This document shows positions 13,116 through 24,384 of a stretch of 64,000 nt of DNA, one piece after another. The notes under the pieces were generated by a model, which saw nothing but the letters and a program-made list of their open reading frames with translations, was not told the origin of the DNA and ran no database searches. Numbering within the stretch: the stretch's first letter is position 1; every line of letters starts with the position of its first letter. Origin of the DNA: Moringa oleifera. Taxonomy: Eukaryota > Streptophyta > Magnoliopsida > Brassicales > Moringaceae. The translations under genes were made by a program, and so were the position numbers. The stretch covers positions 868,001 through 932,000 of the forward strand of contig JAJFZO010000695.1 of NCBI GenBank assembly GCA_021397835.1. The letters run 5' to 3'.

Positions 13116-13310
13116 CAAGTCGATTAAGATCTGTTTCAGTTGTTGTGACAAAGTGGTACTAATAATTAGTTCTTTTCTTTTTTCATCTGTCTTGACATTA
13201 ATAATTTGGTTTTCTTCTTGATGAGGTAGTATTTGTTTCTGTTTAGTCTATAGTTGCCTGAATAATTCTTGTGGTAATTCAAATCCTTTTTTTAGTTTTG
13301 AGGTCATTTG

Positions 13311-14280
13311 TGAAAATGTCTTCCTTGCTTATGTCCATCTTGTAGAGGTTGAGAGCGTTGTAATTAAGCTTCTTAGACATGAGAATGATATGGTTTTATC
13401 AATGTCAAAATGATGATTTTTATGAATAAGTCAAGGATGAAGAATGAAATGGATCAGTTTCGAAAAAAGATGAAGAGAAAAAGTGCAATTCATTATTATC
13501 ATGTCTAGAGAAAGTTACAGTTTATTTCCTAGGACTACATAAAGGTCTTAGTATCTACCCAATTACTTAATTCAAAATAAGGAGGGCTTTGAGTAATTTT
13601 TGGTTTGTAATGATCTTATTTCTTTATCTATTATCACTTTGTAAATGACCCAATGAGTGATAGGGTAAGAATTAATTTGCCAGACAGCTACCGGGCAAAA
13701 ATTCTTAGCCAACATCATGCTATACTTGATGGTCCAACCACCCCCAAGCTTTCGAGCTCTCTTTAGCCCTTTTTTTCTTCTTTGTCTTCAATAATTCATG
13801 AAAATGTCTTCCTACTTAAGTTCATCTTATAGAGGCTAAAAGCATTGTAACTAGGCTTCCTAGACATGAGAATGATATGGTTTTATTGACATTAAAATGA
13901 TGATTTTTATGAATAAATCAAGAATGAAGAATGAAATGGATCAGTTTCGAAAAGAGATAAAGAGAAAAAGTGCAATTCATTTATTATTATGTCTAGAGGA
14001 AGTTATAGTTTTGTTCCCGATACTACATAAAGGTCTTAAAGTCTACCCAATTACTTAATTCAAAATAAGGAAGACTTTGAGTAATCTTCGATTTGTAATG
14101 TTCTTATTTCTTTATCTATTATCACTTTATGAATGACACAATGAGTGATTGGGGTAAGAATTAATTTTCCAGACAGCTACCCTATGAAGCAAAAATTCTT
14201 AGCCAACGTCGTGCTATACTTGATGGTCCAGCCACAGCGAAGCTTTTGAGCTCTCTTGAGCCTTTTTTTTATCTTCTTTA
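13311..14280. repeat. 488-bp tandem duplication within element A
   Basis: The segment starting GAAAATGTCTTCC at 13,312 recurs with an offset of 488 bases. The two copies stay collinear to the CAGACAGCTACC, TTCTTAGCCAAC and TTGAGCTCTC blocks with scattered substitutions and small gaps, about 85-90% alike by eye. It lies between RT and protease, in the pol linker. Each copy ends near a T-rich tract. Confidence 0.85.
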
Positions 14281-14755
14281 TCTTTAATAATTGGTTGATA
14301 TTTGACCCTCCAGCCTTCTAAGTTATTTGGAAACTTAAGAATTATTAGGATGCCTTAAAGGCTCTTGCCTAAGCCTTTTCCAGCTTGGCAGCCCCTACCT
14401 AAAGTTTGCTTAACTTGGAACTATAAATTTAGGACCAATTTTAAGGACCTCTAATCAGCAAACTTCGTGTCATTGATGAAGTCCTATGTTTGAAAGTAGT
14501 CTCTTGTTTATTTGGTGCCTCTAAATAAAGAAAATCTTTTGTAACAAAGGCAATGATATCCTCTTCCTTTTGAATGGTAATCAAGCGATTTTCTACTACC
14601 ATCTTAAGTTTCTAGTGGAGAGTAGAAGGTAATATCCTTGCGATGTGGATCCATGGCCTCCCAAGGAGAATGTTAAATAAGATAGGGATGTCCATGATTT
14701 GAAATTCCATGTCATAGACAAAAGGTTAGATCTTCAAGAGTAAATCAATTGTCCC

Positions 14756-15124
14756 TTAAACTTTGGTTTTATTCCTATCAAAAGCTCTTACTAACATAGC
14801 TATGGTATCATGATCGATAATTGAGTTGATATAGATACACTCTAGAGTGTGTGTAGGCATGACGTTTATTGAGGACTCATTATCAATCAATACCCATAAA
14901 ATTTTATGACTTTTGTATGTAGTCGTAATGTAAAGAGCTTTAGTGGAGCCTCGACCCCATGGAGGGAGTTCATCATTTAAGAAGGTTATAAAATTATGAG
15001 CTGTAATGTGATTACAGATATCCTCCAGCCTCTCAATTGAAATCTTAGGAGATACATATACATTCTTCAAGAGTTGTAAAAGGGCTCGTCTATGCATCTT
15101 AAAATTGAGAATGAATGCCAACAC
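14756..15124 (-). pseudogene. aspartic protease remnant (element A)
   Basis: A 122-residue open piece reads FKMHRRALLQLLKNVYV, then ICNHITAHNFITFLNDELP, ALYITTTYKSHKILWVLID and SINVMPTHTL. This matches the Tat-type protease (HR+AL...L..AYV, ...LP..G..H..AL.I......VLVDTGSSLNVMP.STL). The active-site triad expected as D-T/N-G reads D-N-E, so catalysis should be lost. No in-frame link to gag or RT remains. Confidence 0.85.
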
Positions 15125-15576
15125 CGATATCTTACTTGGGTGTTTTTTACAGTTTGCCCAAGATCATATACTTGCTGTGCTTTATGAATTTTAGGAACTC
15201 TATTGCATCATCCTTTCAAACGGGCAAAATAGGGACCTTTTTTTTTTCTCTATGCTAATAAGTGTATTCCTCTTCTTTGCTAGCTATTTGGATGAAGTTG
15301 GCTCCTTGGTAAAGGGGCCATAACATCTCCTACTCCTTATAATATGGATGGGTTGAGTAATATTTCCCACCATCTCGTTTACAATTAAGATGGTAACTTC
15401 CAAAGCACCATATGGTTAGAGTAATAGGGAGGTGAGACCTTGATCATGACCATTGGGCCCTAGATTGGTGCAACTTTCTCCTTCTTATTTAGTTCCCTTG
15501 GTTGAGTTAAGGCTTTAATCTTCTTCATAAATGGATAATGATTGATCATGAAGACCTCTGCCACTTCTTCCTCCCC

Positions 15577-16490
15577 TTATCTTATCATATTTACTTGATG
15601 AGCAAGGAAAGGATTGTTGGTCACATTCGAGCCTTTCTCTATCACGAAAGACAGGATGTCATTATCCACCAATTTTTGCACTTTATATTTAAAGGCAAGG
15701 CAATCATCGATGTTATGGTTTTGTACTCCAAAATGGTATGGATAGGTTGCTGTAGGATTATTCCACTTGGAGCATGGTGGATTCAGTAGTCGTGTGAACA
15801 TTAATGCCACTAGCTTCTACTCCAAAGGCTTAGGGTATAACTCATGGTAAGAGTTGGGATTGGTCGAATAAGAGGTCCTGGTTTCTTTTGGGGTGGATTC
15901 TTGGAAAGAGTTTTCGTCTGTGTTGGTAATAGAGTCTTCATAGTATCTTGGGTTTGATATGAATAGTAGTGGGCAGGAAAAGAGGTTTGCTACCTTTTGA
16001 AAATTAAGTGGGAAATTAGCGTCATATTTTTTCTTAAAGATAAGGGCTTTCTCAGTTATTGAGTATTCTAATATGCCTGACTTAAGGGTATTCTTAATGA
16101 ATTCTTTTACTTTTACTGTACATATAAACTTTTCACCAATCATTGTAACCAAGTGATTGTACAAATGAGAGCTTTAAGATTTCGAGGAAGGTTTAGGAAA
16201 GCTCAGTATCTGTTAGTGGAAACTATACATGAGCTATAGTTTCCTTTCATCAAGTGGCATACTCTCTGAAGGTTTCATTATTCTTTCGACTCATATATTG
16301 AAGTGTAGTCGTATTAGGATCTAGTCCCTACATGTGTTGGTAGTGGAAGAGGAATGTTGTGGCCAAGTCCTTTTAACTTTGAATCCTTACAGGCTCCGGG
16401 TTAATGTATTATTTGAGAGCCTCATCTTTGAGGCTATGTTAAAAACAATTCATGAGGCGTTTTTGGTTCCCCTCATACTGTGCATCTTAT
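15577..16490 (-). pseudogene. gag remnant (element A)
   Basis: The N-terminal side (16,490-16,165) reads LEPVRIQS-like text, KDLATTFLFHYQHM, TTTLQYMSRKNNETFREYA, the retrotransposon gag core (W.DLA..F...Y.......T.LQ.M..K..ESF+EYA). A frame at 16,164-15,817 continues ICTVKVKEFIKNTLKSGILE. The C-terminal frame (15,810-15,577) holds YPYHFGVQNHNIDDCLAFK YKVQKLVD, matching the C..H....H....C..LK.KVQ.LID zinc-type motif with the first Cys changed to Tyr. The first part of gag is absent; the frame stops at the junction with LTR-derived sequence. Confidence 0.8.
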
Positions 16491-19366
16491 GCAAGAACAT
16501 CTTCATGTGAGTACAAGGCAGCGAGTCTAATTATGTATTATTGTTTCCTTTCATTTCCCCATTCTATTACCTTGCCTTTTTTTTTTTTTTCAGTAAATCC
16601 TTTTCTTCTTATAACTCCTAACTATCGTAGCTCCCACTTCTCTTCTTTCCTTCACTGAGTTCTTTTTCCTTTTAATTTATTTTATCTTTCATCATGGCTA
16701 AAGACCTAGGTCCATCTTCCTACACCAATAACTTTTCAATTACAAAATATGTATCAAAAGAACTATATTTTCCCTTTGATAGACCATGATGGCCACACCA
16801 TGAAGGCTGGATCATACTTTTGGAAGACTAACTCAAATATGATCAAAATCTTCCCATCCATAATTTTTTGAAAAAAATATTTACTATTGATTTCATATTT
16901 CTCCATCAGCTACTCCCAAATGCATGATGATGTCCTATTACTTTTGTTTCTGAACTTTTCTCTTTGAACTACACCAATTTATAAGTCATTCTTTCATCAA
17001 ATTCTTCAAACTAAAATATAATAGGGATGATAAATATTTTCTAAAAAATTTTACTATTTCAGTGACAGACACCCTGGGTTCTTCATAAAAGGTTTACTTT
17101 TAAATAACAAAGGGTGATCAGAGACACAATTTTAAGCTTCATGACTTAAGATCTACCCCGATCTTGATACTTAGAATTCCCTTCAAGAAAGTTTACTTTA
17201 AAAGAATTCAATCTGATGTGAATCTTTTTACCAAATCCTTTTAGAACATTGGGGCAAATATAGTTTTAAGATTCATACAACTACTTCTAGAATAGCCACC
17301 GTTTGAGCCATTTGAGCTTGGTATAAGGTTTTTCCTTTAAACAAGTCATCCCAATTTGTTTAAGTCTCTTCTTTCAGTTAAGATACTATCAGCCATAACC
17401 ATTATTCTCATTTGCCTTTTTATGGCCCCAATGATTGAACGTCGATCAAAACCTTATTTTAGACCGTAATCAAGCTCTTGTTTGAATTCCCAACCAAGTC
17501 ATTACGTATGCTCTTGATCTTTAAGCTCCCTTAAGTTCCAATTCACTTCATCCCCAAAATAATCCTCTTCATATAACGTCCTCAGCTAGTTCAAGAAATA
17601 GCCATAACTCTTATCTCGTAGCTTTTCCTTAATTCTTTGCCTTTTTTTTTTTCACAAAACCTATAAGCAAAGCTCCCCACAAGACTCCATAACTGATTAA
17701 GACTGAATTTTTGGAGTCGATGGATGGGGCGATGGTCTAATTTACTTAACTATCAATCAGGGCAGCATTAAGAACTCAAGCCAAGGCCCAGTCAACCAAC
17801 ATACTCAAAAGAATGGAATCAAAAAGGAACCTTTTACTATTGTTGTGCTTCCTGCTCCTCGTAAGAAGAAATCCAAATCCACAGCCCCTAACAAGATGCT
17901 AACCTAGATTAAAGACAAAGCCAACATCCAGCCCCATGAACGGGGTATTATGGACTTTTCTTACTTCACTAGAAGGTTCCCTGCCATTCAAGGAGGAAGA
18001 AAAAATTCTGCGAGATTGGAATATTCCCTAAGATGAAATAGAGTAAAATCACATCTTTTTCAAAAAAAAAAAAATGTTATGGTAAGGTAATTTTTATAAT
18101 CCTGATCTTACTTTTTCCCGCATTATCTTGATCCTTTCCTTTGCTTTTTCCATTAATAATTTTTTCTTTTATTCTTTCTTAACTTGGCTTTTTCATTCTT
18201 AGATCTTTCCTTTTGAATCTTATGCTTCTTCTTAATCTTTAATCATTAAATCATTTTCCTTTGTGATGCATGCTATTCAATGCATGTCCATCCTCACCAG
18301 AAAATACAATTCTATAGCATGGGGTTGCACTATTTTATTAGGGAAGCTGAATCTGCAAACAAATCTATCAAAGCTGCAGTGAATTAAGTCCATACTCACA
18401 TGGATGCGATAAAATGACTAAAGGTCATCATAAGCAACCTTGAATATGAGTTGAACAACTTAAGATCAAGTTATCTCGAATTAAGGCCAATATTAATGCC
18501 AATGTGGCAAATGTGAAGCACGAGCTCTCCCTTTAATGTCTAAGTGAGCTAGAGAAGGTTCAAGAGGAGACTAAATCTAAAGCCATAGATGAATTTAAGT
18601 AATCAAAACAGTACAACACTGAAATCATGGCTTAGGCTACCTATCTTGACTACCCAATCCGATTAGCCTTATTAAAGGCATGCTTGAAGTAAAATTTGAT
18701 TAAGTAGAGTGTCTCTACCTATTATAGAACCCTTATCTACCATCAACTCTGAAGACTTAGAGATTTTTATAGTAGACCTTACTCAAGAGATTACTCCTAA
18801 ACCCACTATAGAGATTCTCAAGCCAAAACTTGATCTAACTAACCTCGAAGTTACAAATACTAATATTGTCGCTCATGAGGCCCCTATAACTAATGTTGAC
18901 GTTCCTGTAATAGATTAGTTTATTTAAAGAACAATTTATTTTCTTTTTTCTTTTAATTCAAACGGTCTCTATTGTCTTAACAATTTTCACTTTGTTTATG
19001 ATATTTGTTTCTTACCCTCCATTCTTTATCAGCATCCCTTTTCTCTCTAAGTTGCAACAATTAAATCATATTTAATTCTATTAACTTGTTATGATAAACT
19101 CATTGCAACTACTAAATGTTTAATCTTGACTTTAGCCACTTTCATTAGTCATAATAACCCTTTTCGATTTTAACCTCACGAAAGGCATTTAAGCCCAACT
19201 TGACAAAATCTTGATTAAAAATAAGCCCCGATGAAGAATTATCCTAACCTTGTCGTTTAATCATAATGATCCATTCTCCCCATTGTTCTTTACTTGACCT
19301 TATCATTCACTACTTCACCACCCTTCTTTTCTGTAGCTTCATTAGGTGCAAAATTAGGTATCTCCA
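16491..19366 (-). repeat. truncated 5' LTR of element A
   Basis: The right edge reads on the minus strand TTGGAGATACCTAATTTTG, similar to the start of the 3' LTR, and an antisense ORF homologous to the one in the 3' LTR fills most of it. The LTR's 3' half (the counterpart of 3,822-5,640), the primer-binding site and the gag start are missing, so LTR sequence abuts gag near 16,490. The assignment as the partner LTR of A rests on position and homology; divergence from the 3' LTR is large. Confidence 0.5.
16694..18918 (+). pseudogene. antisense Transposase_28-like / coiled-coil ORF (copy 2)
   Basis: It starts MAKDLGPSSYTNNFSITKYV, parallel to copy 1. Downstream pieces include GWIILLED, LPIHNFLKKIF, QLLPNA and later SELFSLNYTN, matching the expected order (VYEDA ... 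LPLHPF ... QL.PNAW). After a basic stretch near 17,850 (KKKSKSTAPNK), a coiled-coil-like part follows at 18,300-18,660. The open tail at 18,709-18,918 is rich in Thr, Ile, Pro and Glu. It has stops in every segment. Copy 2 is strongly diverged from copy 1. Confidence 0.55.
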
Positions 19367-20819
19367 AGGACATATGTTGGAAGGTTTTTAGATAAGTTGT
19401 CTAAGCTCCAGTGTGGTGAACCTGGTCTCTTATTTATGTTTGTTATTGATTGTGACATGTTGGATTATCACTTTATTATTACCTTTAAAGCTAATTTTCA
19501 TCTTGACGTGATAAAAGATCTAAGGGCAAATCAAAAAAGAGCATTAAATAGTCTTACAAATGATGAAGTAAGAGTAGAAATGAAAGAAACCATGATGACA
19601 GTGATCTCGATGTCCAAGATAAAAGTTAGAAAACCAAAACTCCTCTTAAAAAATAGGTATGGATCTATCAACCATGAATATGGAGAAAAAAGCTAACTTT
19701 CTTGACCATAATATAAGGAAAAGGTGGATATATTTCAAAAGGAAAAAGGTAAACCACCTAAGGAAAATGAAGAGCAATGAAGCAATGGAATTAAGGATGC
19801 TAGATTTGATAGAAGCATAAATAGGCAACCTGATATGGTGGATGATCACCTAGGAAAATATAAGAGCAGAAGCATGAGTACTAGGTGGATTAAGAATAAG
19901 AGTATGAGTATTAATGCATAAGGAGTTTGAGCAAAAGCCTAAGTGTTAGTCCGAGGTGAAGTATGAATAAGAGTCCAAGTGAGAGTTGAAGCCCTCATGT
20001 TGCATATAGGAAGAGTATTAGCAAAAGTCCTTTTAAAAGTGGTAGCAGTGGTAGACTCATAAGAATTATTAACTAGAGCCTATTGAGGATTGTTAATAGA
20101 TAGTGAGGGGAAGAAAGGGCAAAAGAGTTAGTAGGAGCACAATGAGAGGAAGGTCTTAAAAAAGCATTCATAAAAATCTAATAGGGCACCAACTAGCGTA
20201 CCTTTTCAAGGAGTCATCTTGTGCGTTAAGCAAAGTCCATAAATGTGTTTCACCATATGGATCTCCTGAGCACATTAAGAGGGGGCATGGTTTTAATCAA
20301 CATTAATTGTATGCCCAATAGTATAGAACCCTATTTCCAAATCAGTCTCCTATGAGATCTTATTGTTACAGTGGCAAAAAAAGGATCGTGCCAAATATTC
20401 AAGTTATAAAAGGTATTCTCTTAGGAATAAAAGCTCACGGAGAGCAAGAACTCCATTAAGATGTAAAGGAAGAAGACATAGGGGAAGAACCCAATAATCA
20501 TCTACCAAAAGTACCTAAAATGAATAAAGAACCATCAGAGGTACCTAAAATGAGAAAACCACCATTAGAGGGACTTAACATGAATAGAAAAGAAGTTTTG
20601 GTTAAAGAAGCCTAGTTTATCAAAAAGAAAATAAGGTGATTGAAGTGACATTAAGTTTCCATCCTAGAAGATCTAAGTATAAGTAGCTTTCAAAAAAAAA
20701 AAAATCTATTTTAAATCAAAAGATGGACTTGATGGCTAATTAATATAAGGTCAACCATGTTGAATGAATACAAATAATATGTAAAGTCACCTTTCATAGT
20801 GGATATTCTATAAGCCTCA
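19367..20819 (+). other. unassigned purine-rich block
   Basis: An open frame at 19,397-19,696 (99 codons, MSKLQCGEPGLLFMFVIDC...) resembles nothing I recognise. From about 19,740 to 20,150 the plus strand is strikingly rich in A and G with repeats of GAGTATGAG and AGTCC-like phrases. This could be the leader and gag N-terminus of element B or the tail of another element. No LTR edge is visible. Confidence 0.35.
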
Positions 20820-21660
20820 ATGCCTCATTTCAATATTCCTCAAATTGAGCCATATGATGGTACTTTGGATATAAAAGACCACCTAGAAAGGTTCAACACC
20901 ATGATGGCAGTATAAAGCTCAAGAGTAGCATGTTGAAAAGGAAAGATTAATCAAATTTATTTTTAACTCAACCAAAAGCCAAGGGAGTCTCTAAAAGATT
21001 AGATAAAAAGTCTTTTGAGGCTACCTCGAAAATCAAGGAGCTAGTGCAAACAGTAGTTGTTTAAACTATTAAGGTGGGTCCATTGGATTGTCCATTCCAT
21101 GATGCATTGAACACAAACCTACTTGCAAACATTAATGTGTTTCTAACGAAAGTAGACAAGTACATCAATGAAGAAAAAGACCAAAAAAAAAAAAAAGAAG
21201 TAAAGAGTTATTGTGAATTGAATGAAGGAGTAGTCGCACAAATCCAAACCAAAGAAGAACCCTCAAGTGTCAATTAGGAATATGGTAAAAGCTTTCCATG
21301 ATCCCGAGGTACCAAAAGAAAAGATAGTGAAGAAGATGAGATGTAGTACACCCCATTAACTATGTTAAGGAAGCACATTTTAACAATCATACAAGATAAT
21401 ATGAAGGTCAAAAAACCACTTTAAACACCAAAAAATCCAAGTCACTATGATCAAAGGAAGTTCTATAGATTTCACAATGATCATGGACATGATATCAAAG
21501 AGTTTCAAGCTCTAAAAGAGGAAATCAAGCATTTCATAAGCATAAGCCATCTTTCTCAGTATATGAATAGAAGTAAAATGAAACTTGGAAGGATAAAAAG
21601 GTTAAAGTCCCCTAAAAGAAATACTGAAAAAAGTAGTGTGAAAGAAATGTTATTCCCTTA
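20820..21660 (+). pseudogene. gag remnant (element B)
   Basis: MPHFNIPQIEPYDGTLDIKD followed by HLERFNTMMAV is the gag core start of Gypsy elements (P.IE.YDG..DP..HL..F...M). A middle open piece (21,074-21,277) is Lys/Glu-rich. At 21,455-21,560 FYRFHNDHGHDIKEFQALK EEIKHFIS corresponds to the C.FH...GH.T..C..LK..IE.LI motif, with both cysteines replaced. The section between the core and this motif is shortened and frameshifted. Confidence 0.75.
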
Positions 21661-21789
21661 AACTAAAAGCTAGTCGTATGGAATTTGGTAGAGAAATAGT
21701 TGCTGAAAGGAAAACATATGCTAGAAAATGATAAGAAGAAGAGCTAGAACAAAGAACCTCATTAAAAAGAAATGATTTGTTTTTTGCAA

Positions 21790-22005
21790 GCAGATTTATG
21801 AGGTGTTCTGACCCCTTATGATGATGCTTTAGCCATCATTTTGACAATTGTCAATTGTAATGTCAAAATAATTTTGATAGGCATAGGAAACTCTACTAAT
21901 GTCATGTACTATCAGACTTTCTCAAAGCTTAGGATAATAAAAAATCATCTAACTAAGACCTTTCAAGCACTCTTTTAACAGCTTTTAGTGGAAAAAAGGT
22001 CGACG
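21790..22005 (+). pseudogene. protease remnant (element B)
   Basis: The frame reads VLTPYDDALAIILTIVNCNV then IILIGIGNSTNVMYY and FSKL, matching Gypsy proteases (HDALV..L.I....+RIL+D.GSS.D+++..AF.+L). The catalytic D-x-G reads G-I-G, so the active aspartate is lost. It is followed by stops. Confidence 0.7.
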
Positions 22006-22397
22006 TTGAACGACTATTGAGTTATCAGTCACCATTGGAATTGTATGACAAAATGTTGTTATAGTGACTACGTTTGCATTGTCAAAGTATCAATGACATA
22101 TAATATGTTGATTGAAAACCTAACATTAAATTCATTAGAATAAATGATTTTTACCTTATTGATGAAGTTTTACACACAAAGAAGAGTAAAAATATTGCGG
22201 GGAGATCAACAATTGTCCTAACATTGTTGCTTGACTTCCCTTAAAGGGTAAAATAAGCTAACTTAACAAATTAGTCTTGATGAATGAGATGAAAGACAAT
22301 TTCAAAAAGCTAAACCCATGGAATAACTTCAAGAGATGCAACTTGGCTAAAACTTGGATAAACAACTAGAATATAGGGGTTGTTGATCCCAGAAGAA

Positions 22398-22549
22398 AGA
22401 GAAGCACTAGTTTAATTTCGTTAAAATCACAATAATATGTTTGCTTGGTCTCCTTTGGATATGTTGGGATAGAAGAGAAGCACTAGTTTAATTTCGTTAA
22501 AATCACAATAATATGTTTGCTTGGTCTCCTTTGGATATGTTGGGATAGA
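22398..22549 (+). repeat. perfect 76-bp tandem duplication in element B
   Basis: The 76-bp unit starting AGAGAAGCACTAG occurs twice in direct succession (22,398-22,473 and 22,474-22,549) with no difference I can see. It covers the RT entry (NNMFAWSPLDMLG). 76 is not a multiple of three, so the copy shifts the frame. It contrasts with the decay around it. Confidence 0.95.
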
Positions 22550-23400
22550 CCCTTAAGTAATCACACATTAGTTATGTGTTAACTTCGTGTTCAAATCAAT
22601 AAAGTAAAAGAAAAAAAGCTTTATTGTGGACAAACAATGAGCCACAAAGAAACATAAGTCTCCACCTTGTTAGGGAATGGATTCATCCAGGAAGTTCAAT
22701 CTCTTGAGTGGTTGTCTAATGTGGTACTTGTCAAAAAAGCACAATGGATAGTGGCACATGTGCATGTATTTCACAAATCTAGATAAAGCTTATCCAAAAG
22801 ATAGGTTTCCCCTATAACGCATTAACCAACTTGTCGATAGCAACACCTAGAGCTACCTATCAATAATTGGTCAATAAGATCTTTACCATTGGATTAGGCA
22901 AAATCTAGAAGCTTTCATTGATGATATTAGTATGAAGAGTAAAAGGTTAGAAGAACGTAGCCTAGATCTAGAAGAAACTTTTGATGTACTTAAAAGACAT
23001 CAAATTAAACTTAACTGGAACAAATGTGCTTTTGGCATATCTTCAGGAAAATTCTTTAGTTTATGATTACCCAAAGTGGAATAAAGGCAAACCTAGAGTA
23101 AGATCTCAGTAATAATGTAGATGGAGCCTACAAAAAGAAAATGGTAGAAAGGTCCAAAATTTAATTAGAAGAATTATGGCATTAAACAAGTTTGTGTTTA
23201 AGTCAGTAGACCCCTTTCTTTAAAACCCGTCAGAACGTGAAAAAATTTCAATGAACACCACAATGTCAAAAGGCATTCCAACACTTGAAGGATTATTTAC
23301 AAAATCCATTACTCCTTTCATGACTTGATAAAAATGAAGTTTTATACTTGTATATGGCTGTAACTTAGAATGCTATCCATTAAAAGAGTTTTAGTTCTTA
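22420..23400 (+). pseudogene. reverse transcriptase remnant with palm deletion (element B)
   Basis: Readable pieces are MFAWSPLDM, FIQEVQSLEWLSNVVLVKK, then a degraded DFT.L.KA.PKD.FPL.RI.QLVD. Near 22,865-22,905 the text jumps to EAFIDDISMKSKRLEERSLD, that is, from the fingers to just after the catalytic box. Downstream are IKLNWNKCAFGISSGKF and, at 23,170-23,400, MALNKFVFKS ... PF, AFQHLKDYL and LYLYMAV, the connection leading to RNase H. It then ends in an A-rich tract at 23,398. Roughly 60-70 residues of palm appear deleted. Confidence 0.75.
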
Positions 23401-23434
23401 AAAAAAAAAAAATCAGTGTTTCAAATCCATGAGA

Positions 23435-23610
23435 AGTTATTGGGAAATTCGCTCCAAATTAGAAGGATCCTTACTAGTTGTAAAAGGTCATCCAAACTGA
23501 TCTTTATAAGCTCAAAACAAGTGAATTAGTTCCCAGAACATGGAACTTAGATAATATGAGGAAATATTTACTCCAAAATTTGTGCTTTGATTATTTATGA
23601 GTAATATGGG
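23435..23610 (+). pseudogene. integrase C-terminal tail (element B)
   Basis: The frame reads KFAPN, stop, KDPY, then KVIQTDLYKLKTSELVPRTW NLDNMRKY, the common end of Gypsy integrases (GKL.P.WEGPY.V.......YKL.......PRTWN...L+KYY). One stop replaces the Trp of WEGPY. It directly follows the RT connection, so RNase H and the integrase zinc finger and core are missing. Confidence 0.75.
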
Positions 23611-24384
23611 TACACTTTACTAGTAAAAGAAGAATCTTTATTTACTACTTTTCTTATCTTAAGTTAAAGGTAGGTACTAAAGATGTAATTTGCATAATTC
23701 TCCAAATATGAGCATAAATTCAAGTTGCAAAAGGACAAAGTAGTTACTCAATAATATTTGGAAAGGCAAATGAAGCACCAAAATTGCTTGGAAGCACACT
23801 AAGCAAGCTATAATTAATAATGAAGAACTTTAAAGTAACGAATGAAGACATTTAATAAACAAAGCATTCAACTTCATAAGATAAACCAAGCATTTAGTCG
23901 AAAGGTAAAAGAAAGTACTTTACCTTAAAGAATGAAATAAATATTAGCAGAAACAAGAACCTACGGGACCTGAATGACATGAGTAAAAACATGTAATTAT
24001 GGAATTTAAACGTCATGAACAAAAGCACATACCTATAGGCATTGATACACTTGAAGAAGTTCCAAAAGCTTGGATTACCTATAGGCCACAAAACTTTAAA
24101 TCGAAATGTATACAATCAAAACATCAACACTTAAGTTTTCAATTTCGAGCTAACCAAAAAGTTTTATAAGTATGTATAATAAAAGGTACCATGAAGAAGT
24201 CATGGCATCACTTTATCCACAACAAGTAGCTAAGAACTACCCCTATGACATCAAAAATTGATACAAAAATATGATCATGATACAAGTGAATAATGAGGAC
24301 TAACGAAAAAAAGATACATATAATTATACTCCTTCTATTTAAGTAATCTTTTACATTATTTTCAAATAGTAAGTGAGGGACTTT

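Larger units (their letters stand above)
3822..19366 (-). mobile_element. Tat/Ogre-like Gypsy retrotransposon A, decayed
   Basis: Reading on the minus strand: 5' LTR remnant (19,366-16,491), gag, protease, RT, RNase H, second archaeal-type RNase H, integrase, 3' UTR with degenerate tandem repeats, polypurine tract, and a 3' LTR of about 4.65 kb. Dual RNase H and long LTRs are known hallmarks of the Tat/Ogre side of Gypsy. Both outer edges are TG...CA, and the four bases AGGA lie just outside each end (3,818-3,821 and 19,367-19,370). This may be a target-site duplication, although five bases is usual. The LTR 3' half, primer site and gag N-terminus are missing at 16,490. All coding parts carry stops. 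Confidence 0.75.
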
